Positions 15,021 through 22,221 of a stretch of DNA of 22,221 nt are shown here, in pieces; the stretch's first letter is position 1; the number at the start of each line of letters is the position of its first letter. A program made the translations under genes and the position numbers. The notes beneath the pieces are model-generated. The model saw only the letters and a program-made list of their open reading frames with translations, was not told where the DNA came from and did not search any database. This DNA is from Acidimicrobiia bacterium (GTDB taxonomy: Bacteria > Actinomycetota > Acidimicrobiia > Acidimicrobiales > JACDCH01): positions 1 through 22,221 of the forward strand of contig JACDCH010000034.1 in the NCBI GenBank assembly GCA_013694495.1. Reading direction: 5' to 3'.

Positions 15021-16517
15021 ATGACGACCGTGGAGCACCTCGACGTCCTCATCGTCGGCGCCGGCCTGTCGGGGATCGGTGCCGGCCACTACGTGCAGAC
15101 CGAGTGCCCGTGGGCCTCGTACACCATCTTCGAGGCCCGCGGCGCGATCGGCGGCACGTGGGACCTGTTCCGCTACCCGGGCGTGCGCTCGGACTCCGAC
15201 ATGCACACGCTGGGCTACACGTTCCGGCCGTGGGCCGGCGAGAAGTCGATCGCCGACGGGGAGTCGATCCTCCAGTACATCAAAGACACCGCAGCCGAGT
15301 CCGGGATCGACGAGAACATCCGGTTCCACCACCGCATCGTGGCGGCCGACTGGTCGACCGCCGACGCTCGTTGGAACGTCACCGCCGAGCGCACCGACAC
15401 GGGCGAGACCATCGAGCTCACGTGCGGCTTCCTGTTCTCGTGCAGCGGCTACTACCGCTACGACCACGGCTACCTCCCGGAGTTCGCCGGGATCGACGAC
15501 TACGTCGGCACGCTCGTGCAGCCGCAGTTCTGGCCCGACGATCTCGACTACGAGGGCAAGCGGGTGGTCGTGATCGGGAGCGGCGCCACCGCCGTCACGC
15601 TCATCCCCTCGATGGCGGCCACCGCCGAGCACGTCACCATGCTCCAGCGTTCGCCGACGTACATCGTCACGGTGCCGGCCCGGCAGCCGATCGCCCGGAT
15701 CCTGCGGAAGGTGCTGCCGGAGCGGCTCGCCGGCACCGCGATCCGCTGGGCGATGGCCCTCGGCACCCAGTTCACCTACGTCGCCAGCAAGAAGCGGCCC
15801 GGCCTCGTGAAGCGGATCCTGTGCAAGGGCGTCCAGCTCCAGCTGCCCAAGGGCTATGACGTCGAAACCCACTTCACGCCCCGCTACGACCCGTGGGACC
15901 AGCGCCTCTGCGCGGTTCCCGACGGCGACCTGTTCAAGGCGATCAGCGCCGGCCGGGCATCGGTCGTCACGGATCACATCGACACGTTCACCGAGAAGGG
16001 GATCCGGCTGCAGTCGGGCAGCGAGCTCGAGGCCGACATCGTCGTCGCCGCCACTGGGCTCGACCTCCTCTTCATCGGTGGCATCCGGCTGTCGGTCGAC
16101 GGCGAGGAGGTCGACCTCCCGAGCAAGCTCACCTACAAGGGGATGATGCTCGAGGGCGTCCCGAACCTGGCCCTGGCCGTCGGCTACACGAACGCGTCGT
16201 GGACGCTGAAGTGCGACCTCACCTGCGGCTACGTGTGCCGGCTGCTGAACCGCATGCACGAGACCGGCCGGCGCCAGTGCACCGCCCAGAACGAGGACGC
16301 CCGTGTCACGGCCGAGCCGCTCCTCGGCCTCTCGTCGGGCTACGTGCAACGCTCCGCCGACCGCTTCCCGAAGCAAGGGTCCCGGCAGCCCTGGATGGCG
16401 CACCAGAGCTACCTGCGCGACTACCGCGCCTTGAAGCGCAGCGGCATCGACGACGAAGCGATGGCGTTCTCCAACCCGGCGCCCGTCGCCGCCCTCGTCG
16501 GGGAGCCAGTGGCGTGA
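15021..16517 (+). CDS. EthA-like flavin-containing (Baeyer-Villiger type) monooxygenase
   Basis: This is a 498-residue FAD/NADPH monooxygenase. The FAD-binding motif is VGAGLSG (12-18), followed by the strongly EthA-like GGTWDLFRYPGVRSDSDM (44-61). The NADPH motif is VIGSGATA (184-191), and ATGLDLLF occurs near residue 346. Between the two folds lies the Baeyer-Villiger fingerprint, normally FxGxxxHxxxW; here it reads YVGTLVQPQFW (161-171), with His replaced by Gln167 and Phe by Tyr161. The reaction may therefore be an altered Baeyer-Villiger, S- or N-oxidation. GAGGGGAG abuts ATG 15021, so the in-frame GTG at 15030 is a plausible alternative start. The gene overlaps the SDR by 4 bp (GTGA). 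The set resembles the mycobacterial mymA/ethA neighbourhoods with a TetR regulator and an SDR. Confidence 0.92.
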   Translation: MTTVEHLDVLIVGAGLSGIGAGHYVQTECPWASYTIFEARGAIGGTWDLFRYPGVRSDSDMHTLGYTFRPWAGEKSIADGESILQYIKDTAAESGIDENIRFHHRIVAADWSTADARWNVTAERTDTGETIELTCGFLFSCSGYYRYDHGYLPEFAGIDDYVGTLVQPQFWPDDLDYEGKRVVVIGSGATAVTLIPSMAATAEHVTMLQRSPTYIVTVPARQPIARILRKVLPERLAGTAIRWAMALGTQFTYVASKKRPGLVKRILCKGVQLQLPKGYDVETHFTPRYDPWDQRLCAVPDGDLFKAISAGRASVVTDHIDTFTEKGIRLQSGSELEADIVVAATGLDLLFIGGIRLSVDGEEVDLPSKLTYKGMMLEGVPNLALAVGYTNASWTLKCDLTCGYVCRLLNRMHETGRRQCTAQNEDARVTAEPLLGLSSGYVQRSADRFPKQGSRQPWMAHQSYLRDYRALKRSGIDDEAMAFSNPAPVAALVGEPVA

Positions 16518-17365
16518 AGAGCTTCGACGGGCGGGTCGCCGCCATCACCGGAGCGGGCTCGGGCATCGGCCGCGCCCTCGCCGTCGACCTCGCCGGTCGC
16601 GGTGCCCACCTCGCCCTGTCCGACATCGACGAGGTCGGCCTCGCCGGCACCGTGGCGCTGTGCGAGGGACGCGGGGTCAAGGTGACCTCGCAGCGGGTCG
16701 ACGTCGCCGACCGTGCCGCGGTGCACGGCTGGGCCGACCAGGTCGTCGACGACCACGGCAAGGTCAACCTCGTCTTCAACAACGCCGGCGTCGGAGTGGC
16801 GGCCAAGATCCAGTCGATGTCCTACGACGACCTCCACTGGTTGATGGGCATCAACTTCTGGGGCGTGGTCCACGGGACCAAGGCCTTCCTGCCCCACCTC
16901 CAGGCCGCCGGCGAGGGCCACATCGTGAACCTCTCGAGCGTGTTCGGGCTCATCAGCATCCCCTCGCAGTCGGCCTACAACGCGGCGAAGTTCGCGGTGC
17001 GGGGCTTCACCGACAGCCTGCGCATGGAGCTCGAGATCGCCGACTGCGGGGTGTCGTCCACCACGGTCCACCCCGGCGGCATCCGCACGAACATCGCCCG
17101 CACGGCGCGCATGGACGAGGACTCCCTCGTCCTCGCCGGCGGTGCGGAGAAGGCGCACAAGGACTTCGACCGGCTCGCCCGGACGACGCCGGAGAAGGCG
17201 GCCCTCCAGATCCTGGCCGCCGTGGAGCGCGACCGCCGCCGCGCCCTCATCGGACCGGACGCCACGTTCATCGACCTCGTCTCCCGGCTGCCGGCCGGGC
17301 TCTACCAGCGGGTGCTCGTGCGGGGCGCCAGGGCGGCCGAGCGCAGGGCCCGCCGCGCCCGCTGA
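16514..17365 (+). CDS. Short-chain dehydrogenase/reductase (SDR)
   Basis: This 283-residue classical SDR has TGAGSGIG (12-19) for the coenzyme, Asp37 at the end of the second strand (LALSDID), which suggests NAD(H) preference, NNAG (89-92), the catalytic Ser in NLSS (139-142) and YNAAK (155-159). The C-terminal extension is basic. The GTG start overlaps the monooxygenase stop by 4 bp, so translation is probably coupled. In the operon it may oxidise an alcohol to the ketone or aldehyde taken by the monooxygenase, or reduce a product. The substrate is unknown; a similar SDR (Rv3085) accompanies the monooxygenase MymA in M. tuberculosis. It ends 7 bp from the end of the convergent ABC gene. Confidence 0.92.
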   Translation: MKSFDGRVAAITGAGSGIGRALAVDLAGRGAHLALSDIDEVGLAGTVALCEGRGVKVTSQRVDVADRAAVHGWADQVVDDHGKVNLVFNNAGVGVAAKIQSMSYDDLHWLMGINFWGVVHGTKAFLPHLQAAGEGHIVNLSSVFGLISIPSQSAYNAAKFAVRGFTDSLRMELEIADCGVSSTTVHPGGIRTNIARTARMDEDSLVLAGGAEKAHKDFDRLARTTPEKAALQILAAVERDRRRALIGPDATFIDLVSRLPAGLYQRVLVRGARAAERRARRAR

Positions 17366-17372
17366 CGGCGGC

Positions 17373-19271
17373 TCACCCGTCGTCGACGACGGCGGCGGCG
17401 AACTGCGAGTTGTAGAGGCGGAAGTAGGCGCCGTCGTGGGCCAGCAGCTCGGCGTGCGAGCCCTTCTCGACGATGCGGCCGTCCTCCATCACGAGGATGA
17501 CGTCGGCGCCGCGGATCGTCGAGAGCCGGTGGGCGATGACGAAGCTCGTGCGGTTGGCGCGCAGGCGGTTCATCGCCACCTGCACCTGCACCTCGGTGCG
17601 GGTGTCGACCGAGCTCGTGGCCTCGTCGAGGATGAGGATGGCGCGGTCGGCGAGGAAGGCTCGGGCGATCGTGAGGAGCTGCTTCTGCCCGGCGCTGATG
17701 TTGTCGCCCTCCTCGTTGATGAGGGTGTCGTAGCCGTCGGGGAGGGAGTGCACGAAGCGGTCGACGTAGGTGGCCCGGGCCGCCTCGAGCACCTGCTCGC
17801 GCGTGGCGTCGGGGTTGCCGTAGGCGATGTTGTCGTGGATGGTGCCGCCGAAGAGCCAGGTGTCCTGCAGGACCATGCCGATGTTCGATCGCAGCTCGGC
17901 TCGGCTGATCGTGGCGATGTCGCGGCCGTCGAGGGTGATGCAGCCACCTTCGAGCTCGTAGAACCGCATGATGAGGTTCACCAGCGTGGTCTTGCCGGCC
18001 CCGGTCGGGCCCACGATGGCGACGGTCTGGCCCGGCTCGGCCACGAGGGAGAGCGACTCGATGAGGGGCCGGTCGGGGTCGTAGGAGAACGTCACCTCGC
18101 GGAACTCGACCCGGCCATGGACCGCGGCGCCGGCGTCGGGCGCCGGGTCGGCGCTCTGCTCCTCGGCGTCGAGGAGCTCGAGGACCCGCTCGAGGGAGGC
18201 GATGCCGGACTGGAAGACGTTCATCATCGACGCCAGCTGGGTGAGCGGCATCGAGAACTGGCGTGAGTACTGGATGAACGCCTGCACGTCGCCGACGCTG
18301 ATGGCGCCGCTGGCGACGCGCAGCCCGCCGAACACGGCCACGAGCACGTACTGCACGTTGCCGAGGAACATCGTCGCCGGCTGCATGAGGCTCGACATGA
18401 ACTGGGCGCCGAACGACGCCTCGTACAGCTCGTCGTTCGTGGCCCGGAACCGCTCCTCCACCTCGTGCTGGCGGCCGAACGCCTTCACGATGGCGTGCCC
18501 GGTGAACGTCTCCTCGATCTGCGAGTTCAGCGCGCCCGTGTTGCGCCACTGGGCGATGTAGCGGGGCCGGGCCCGCCGCCCGATGAAGCGCATCGACCAG
18601 ATCGACACCGGGATGGTGGTGAAGGCGATCAGGGCCAGCAGGGGCGAGATGGCGAGCATCATGACGGCCACCCCGAGCAGCAGCAGGACCGACGTGAGCA
18701 TCTGGCTGAGTGTCTGCTGCAGGCTCTGGGCGACGTTGTCGAGGTCGTTCGAGACCCGGCTCAGGAGGTCGCCCCGCGCCTGCTGATCGACGTAGCGCAG
18801 CGGCAGCGCGTGGAGCTTCGCTTCGGCTGCGGCGCGCAGGCGGAACATCAGCCGCTGCACGACGCCGGCGATGACGTACGCCGTCACCAACCCGAGCACG
18901 GCGGCGCCGACGAACAGCGCGGCGGCCTCGAAGAGGACTCGGTGGAGTTCACCGAAGTCGATGCCGGCGTCGGTGACCAAGCCCTGGATGATCACGTCGG
19001 TGGCCCGGCCCAGCACCCGCGGCCCGAGGACGTTGAGCACGGTGCTGACCAGCGCGATGACGGCGATGGCGACCAGCAGCGGCCGCTCCGGCGCCAGCAG
19101 CTGCCAGAGCCGGCGGACCGCGTTCGAGAAGTCCTTGGACTTCTCGGTCGGGACGCCGACCGCCATCCGACCCATCGGCCGCCGCTCGGTGGCGGCCACC
19201 GACCGAATCTCGTCGTCGTCGTCGAGTTCGTCGTCGCGCTCGTCGTCGCGGGTGCCGTCGATGGCGGTCAC
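17373..19271 (-). CDS. ABC half-exporter, consensus-site ATPase subunit
   Basis: This 632-residue protein is a fused membrane and ATPase half-transporter. The GTG at 19271 overlaps the stop of the upstream ABC gene by 4 bp (GTGA); the open frame further upstream is a shadow. Residues 7-22 are an acidic tail (mostly Asp and Glu), unusual for the family. Six membrane helices span about 65-350. The nucleotide domain has GPTGAGKTT (421-429, Walker A), ISAGQ (525-529, a deviating signature), ILILDE (545-550, Walker B with catalytic Glu550) and His581 in the H-loop. The intact Glu/His with a weakened signature complements its partner, so it should form an asymmetric heterodimer of the TM287/288 kind. 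The substrate is unknown; lipids or drugs are usual. Confidence 0.94.
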   Translation of the reverse strand: MTAIDGTRDDERDDELDDDDEIRSVAATERRPMGRMAVGVPTEKSKDFSNAVRRLWQLLAPERPLLVAIAVIALVSTVLNVLGPRVLGRATDVIIQGLVTDAGIDFGELHRVLFEAAALFVGAAVLGLVTAYVIAGVVQRLMFRLRAAAEAKLHALPLRYVDQQARGDLLSRVSNDLDNVAQSLQQTLSQMLTSVLLLLGVAVMMLAISPLLALIAFTTIPVSIWSMRFIGRRARPRYIAQWRNTGALNSQIEETFTGHAIVKAFGRQHEVEERFRATNDELYEASFGAQFMSSLMQPATMFLGNVQYVLVAVFGGLRVASGAISVGDVQAFIQYSRQFSMPLTQLASMMNVFQSGIASLERVLELLDAEEQSADPAPDAGAAVHGRVEFREVTFSYDPDRPLIESLSLVAEPGQTVAIVGPTGAGKTTLVNLIMRFYELEGGCITLDGRDIATISRAELRSNIGMVLQDTWLFGGTIHDNIAYGNPDATREQVLEAARATYVDRFVHSLPDGYDTLINEEGDNISAGQKQLLTIARAFLADRAILILDEATSSVDTRTEVQVQVAMNRLRANRTSFVIAHRLSTIRGADVILVMEDGRIVEKGSHAELLAHDGAYFRLYNSQFAAAVVDDG

Positions 19272-21001
19272 GCCGCCGCCCCCTCGCCGATCTGGGACTC
19301 CACGATCTCGGCGTACGTGCCGTTGGTGGCCAGGAGCTCCTCGTGGGTGCCCTTCCCGACGAGCTCGCCGTCCTCGAGCACGAGGATCTCGTCGGCGGTC
19401 GAGATCGTCGACACCCGCTGGGCGACGATGACGACGGCGGCGTCGCCCGTGTGCGGGCGCAACGCCGCCCGGAGGCGGGCGTCGGTGGCGAGGTCGAGGG
19501 CCGAGAAGGAGTCGTCGAACAGGTAGATCTCGGGCCGGCGGATGAGCGCTCGGGCGATGGACAGGCGCTGGCGCTGCCCGCCGGAGACGTTCGTGCCACC
19601 CTGCTCGATGACGGCTTCCAGGTCGCCGGGCATGGCCCGCACGAAGTCGGCGGCCTGGGCGACCTCGAGCGCTTCCCACATCTCGGCGTCGGTGGCGTCG
19701 GGCTTGCCGTAGCGGAGGTTGCTGGCCACGGTGCCGGAGAACAGGTAGGGCTTCTGGGGCACCAGGCCGATGCGCTCCCAGAGGAGCTCGGGCTGGAGCT
19801 CGCGCACGTCGACGCCGTCGACGAGGACCTCGCCCGAGGTGGCGTCGAACAGGCGGGGCACGAGGTTGACGAGCGTCGTCTTGCCCGCGCCGGTGGAGCC
19901 GATGATGGCCGTGGTCTGCCCGGCCCGGGTCGTGAACGAGATGTCACAGAGCACGGGCTGCGCCGCGCCCGGGTAGTGGAAGCCGACCCCGCGCAGCTCG
20001 AGCTGGCCGTGGAGCGCCACCTCGGTCACCGGATCGGCGGGCCGCTCGACGGACGACTCGGTGTCGAGCACCTCCTGGATGCGCACCGCAGAGACCGAGG
20101 CCCGGGGGATCATCGAGAACATGAACGTGGCCATCACGACGGACCACAGGATCTGGACGAGGTAGCTGAGGTAGGCGACGAGCGAGCCGACGTTGATGTC
20201 GCCGGCCGCGATGCGGTCGCCGCCGATCCAGAGCACGGCGACGCTCGACACGTTGATGAGCAGGTTGACGAGCGGGAACATCGACGACATCAGCCGGCCG
20301 GCCTTGAGCGACGTCTCCGTCAGATCGGCGTTGGCCGCGGTGAAGCGCCCCGTCTCCTGCGGCTCTCGGACGAAGGCCCGCACGACCCGGATGCCGGTGA
20401 TCTGCTCGCGCAGCACCCGGTTGATCTGGTCGATGCGCTCCTGCATCACCTGGAAGGCGGGAACCATGCGGGCGACGAGCGTGCCGAGGATGATGGCGGC
20501 GGCCGGCATCGACACGAGCAGGATCATCGAGAGGCCCACGTCCTGGCGCAGGGCCATGACCACGCCGACCACCATCGTGATCGGCGCGCCGATGGCCATG
20601 GTGCAGGTCATGACGACGAGCATCTGGACCTGCTGCACGTCATTGGTGATGCGGGTGATCAGCGACGGCGCCCCGAACGCCCCGACCTCGCGGGCCGAGT
20701 AGTCGGTGACCTGGTGGAACAGGTTGGCGCGGATGTCGCGGCCGAAGCCCATGGCCACGCGGGCGCCGTAGAACACGGCCGCGGCCGCGAACACGCCTTG
20801 GACGAACGTGAACCCGAGCATGAGCGCACCGACCGACCGGATGTAGCCGACGTCGCCGGCCAGCACGCCGCGGTCGATGATCCGGGCGTTCAGCGTGGGC
20901 AGGAGCAGCGCCGCGACCGTCTGGACCGCCTGCAGCGCCACGACGAGCCACAGCAGCTTGCGGTACCGCCCGAGGTGCGAGCGGAGGAGGCGTATCAGCA
21001 C
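19268..21001 (-). CDS. ABC half-exporter, degenerate-site subunit
   Basis: This 577-residue half-transporter has six membrane helices (about 15-300) followed by an ATPase domain. Walker A is GSTGAGKTT (368-376), the signature is a canonical VSGGQ (472-476), but Walker B ends FDD, with Asp497 in place of the catalytic Glu, and the H-loop His is Gln528. These two changes mark the degenerate half of heterodimeric exporters. The GTG at 21001 is chosen because the first helix follows at the usual distance; sequence upstream in this frame is antisense to the LLM gene. No clear ribosome-binding site is seen. It is first in the two-gene operon and divergent from the LLM oxidoreductase, with 87 bp between the starts. 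Confidence 0.94.
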   Translation of the reverse strand: MLIRLLRSHLGRYRKLLWLVVALQAVQTVAALLLPTLNARIIDRGVLAGDVGYIRSVGALMLGFTFVQGVFAAAAVFYGARVAMGFGRDIRANLFHQVTDYSAREVGAFGAPSLITRITNDVQQVQMLVVMTCTMAIGAPITMVVGVVMALRQDVGLSMILLVSMPAAAIILGTLVARMVPAFQVMQERIDQINRVLREQITGIRVVRAFVREPQETGRFTAANADLTETSLKAGRLMSSMFPLVNLLINVSSVAVLWIGGDRIAAGDINVGSLVAYLSYLVQILWSVVMATFMFSMIPRASVSAVRIQEVLDTESSVERPADPVTEVALHGQLELRGVGFHYPGAAQPVLCDISFTTRAGQTTAIIGSTGAGKTTLVNLVPRLFDATSGEVLVDGVDVRELQPELLWERIGLVPQKPYLFSGTVASNLRYGKPDATDAEMWEALEVAQAADFVRAMPGDLEAVIEQGGTNVSGGQRQRLSIARALIRRPEIYLFDDSFSALDLATDARLRAALRPHTGDAAVVIVAQRVSTISTADEILVLEDGELVGKGTHEELLATNGTYAEIVESQIGEGAAA

Positions 21002-21088
21002 GTGGGTCCGGCGCAGGCTCGCGGCACGGGCCGACCGTATCGGAGCGCCCGGCCGACCCGAGCGGCGGCGCCGTGGTCGAATGGCCCG

Positions 21089-21958
21089 ATGAGGATCGGC
21101 GTGACGTTCCCGCAGACTGAGCTGGGCGGCGACGTGGGCGCCGTGCGGGCCTACGGCGAGGGCATCGCCGCCCTGGGCTTCACCCACGTGCTCGCCTACG
21201 ACCACGTGCTCGGCGCCGACCCCGCCGCGCACGCCCCGTGGGCCGGCCCCTACGACGTGACCACCACGTTCCACGAACCGTTCGTCATGTTCGGGTTCCT
21301 GGCCGCGGTCGCCGACGTCGAGCTGGTCACCGGCGTCATCGTCCTCCCGCAGCGCCAGACGGCCCTCGTGGCCAAGCAGGCCGCCGAGGTCGACCTGCTG
21401 ACCGGCGGCCGGTTCCGCCTGGGCGTGGGGGTGGGCTGGAACCACGTCGAGTACACGGCCCTCGGTCAGCCGTTCTCGGAGCGGGGGCGCCGGATCGGCG
21501 AGCAGATCGGGCTGCTGCGGCGGCTGTGGACCGAGCAGTCCGTCACCCACGAGGGCACGTTCGACCGGATCGAGGCGGCGGGCCTGGCGCCGCTGCCGAT
21601 GCAGCGCCCGATCCCGATCTGGATCGGCGGGTCGTCCGAGCCGGTGTACCGGCGCATCGGCCGGCTGGCCGACGGCTGGTTCCCCCAGGTCCGGCCGGGC
21701 GCCGACCTCGACCGGGCCCTCGCCGTGATCGCCGGCGCGGCCGAGGCCGCGGGCCGGGACCCGGCCGCCATCGGCATGGAGGGCGGCGTCCGCTGGGATG
21801 GCGACGACGCCGAACGGCTGGCGCGCCAGGTCGAGCGGTGGCGCGCTGCAGGGGCCACCCACCTCTCGGTCGACACCATGCGCACCGGCCGGCAGGGCGT
21901 CGACGGCCACCTGGCGGCGCTCGCCGAGGTGGCGGCGCTCGTCGGCATCCATCCCTGA
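21089..21958 (+). CDS. LLM-class (probably F420-dependent) oxidoreductase
   Basis: This 289-residue protein has the luciferase-like TIM-barrel pattern: MRIGVTFPQTE at the first strand, GFTHVLAYDHV (30-40), ELVTGVIVLPQRQTALVAKQ (78-97), GGRFRLGVGVGW (106-117) with NHVEYTALG, then ERGRRIGEQIGLLRRLW (131-147) and PIWIGGSSEP. These are typical of actinobacterial F420-dependent LLM proteins (TIGR03619-like), which use F420 rather than FMN for hydride transfer. The coenzyme is inferred from family and organism type; the substrate is unknown. The ATG at 21089 starts directly at the first strand. It is divergent from the ABC exporter operon and convergent with soxR. Confidence 0.9.
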   Translation: MRIGVTFPQTELGGDVGAVRAYGEGIAALGFTHVLAYDHVLGADPAAHAPWAGPYDVTTTFHEPFVMFGFLAAVADVELVTGVIVLPQRQTALVAKQAAEVDLLTGGRFRLGVGVGWNHVEYTALGQPFSERGRRIGEQIGLLRRLWTEQSVTHEGTFDRIEAAGLAPLPMQRPIPIWIGGSSEPVYRRIGRLADGWFPQVRPGADLDRALAVIAGAAEAAGRDPAAIGMEGGVRWDGDDAERLARQVERWRAAGATHLSVDTMRTGRQGVDGHLAALAEVAALVGIHP

Positions 21959-21962
21959 GGGG

Positions 21963-22012
21963 ATGCCGGCCGCGAGTTCGAGGACGACCGCTCGGCGCCG
22001 ATCACCCGGCAT
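21963..22012 (+). repeat. Inverted repeat after the LLM gene
   Basis: ATGCCGG (21963-21969) and CCGGCAT (22006-22012) are a perfect 7-bp inverted repeat with a 36-bp spacer, in the 147-bp gap between the convergent LLM and soxR genes. The long loop and missing T-run make it a poor terminator. Nothing else recognisable lies in this gap. Confidence 0.2.
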
Positions 22013-22105
22013 GGCGCGGACCTGCTCCGCGAGCTCCACCTCTCGGAGAGAGGACGACAACGCTCGCCGGATCGGAGCGAAGCGAGTGACGGCGAAGAGC
22101 TCAGC

Positions 22106-22221
22106 TCAGGAGTCGAGCACGTAGCGCGGGCCCGGGCCTCGCTCGGCCACGAGGTCGTCGGGGTTGAGGAGCCGGCAGTGGCGCAACGAAAGGCACCCGC
22201 AGCCGATGCAGCCGTCGAGAC
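22106..22221 (-). CDS. soxR: Redox-sensing MerR-family activator SoxR, C-terminal end (partial)
   Basis: Only the last 38 codons are in the window; the start lies beyond its right edge. The fragment reads DGCIGCGCLSLRHCRLLNP and then PDDLVAERGPGPRYVLDS. The CxxCxCxxxxxC spacing is the [2Fe-2S]-binding signature of SoxR, and the GPGPR tail also fits. SoxR is a dimeric MerR-type activator that switches on its targets when redox-active compounds oxidise the cluster. Its targets cannot be told from this fragment. The stop (22106-22108) faces the end of the LLM gene. Confidence 0.9.
   Translation of the reverse strand, partial: LDGCIGCGCLSLRHCRLLNPDDLVAERGPGPRYVLDS

Noticed and set aside
14127..16403. 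758-residue minus-strand open frame
   Set aside because: It is antisense to the PF10118 and monooxygenase genes and has shadow composition.
21002..22060. Long N-terminal extension of the first ABC subunit
   Set aside because: It runs antisense through the LLM gene with shadow composition; the GTG at 21001 gives normal family length.
1..22221. Mobile element, CRISPR array, tRNA or rRNA
   Set aside because: No transposase or integrase motif, no regularly spaced repeats and no tRNA or rRNA-like sequence was seen on either strand, although small RNAs cannot be excluded by eye.

Overview
This window looks like chromosomal DNA of a high-GC actinobacterium. The evidence is a GpgS-type glucosyl-3-phosphoglycerate synthase, an F420-type LLM oxidoreductase, an EthA-like flavin monooxygenase, frequent GTG starts and several promoters that fit leaderless mRNAs. 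A member of class Acidimicrobiia is my best guess, but there is no rRNA or marker gene here to prove it. The window is cut at both ends: the first gene lacks its start and the last (soxR) lacks its start.

Layout. 1-779: C-terminal part of a TPR/AfsR-like regulator. 877-3054: MMPL/RND-type membrane transporter. 3129-3711: a decayed block holding a broken ArsR-family regulator and the first 14 codons of a DUF899 gene. 3730-5835 (minus): CopB-type copper P-ATPase. 5836-5930: a divergent promoter region with two near-identical CsoR-like operators. 5931-6845: gpgS. 6995-7816: a crotonase-fold protein lacking the usual catalytic glutamates. 8028-10916 (minus): a 962-residue GGDEF-EAL cyclic-di-GMP enzyme with a sensory N-terminus and GAF-like domains. 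11290-12115: a relic of a second GGDEF protein whose catalytic core has been deleted. 12330-12554: a small hypothetical gene. 12850-13473: a YkgJ-type cysteine-cluster protein. 13493-14086 (minus): a TetR regulator. 14151-17365: a three-gene operon of a ferritin-like PF10118 protein, an EthA-like monooxygenase and an SDR. 17373-21001 (minus): an overlapping pair of ABC half-exporters. 21089-21958: an LLM/F420-type oxidoreductase. 22106-22221 (minus): the [2Fe-2S] end of SoxR.

How they fit together. The TetR regulator and the PF10118-monooxygenase-SDR operon share one 64-bp divergent control region with a single palindrome, so they form one regulated oxidation module. The two ABC genes carry complementary degenerate and consensus nucleotide-binding motifs, as expected of an asymmetric heterodimeric exporter. 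The copB and gpgS genes share a control region whose twin operators each lie in the promoter spacer of one gene, which suggests copper-responsive control of both. The two decayed loci show local gene loss.

I see no tRNA, rRNA, CRISPR array, transposase or phage gene. The strongest candidates for something new are the copper-operator link to gpgS, the PF10118/monooxygenase/SDR operon with its altered Baeyer-Villiger fingerprint, and the crotonase with substituted catalytic residues.
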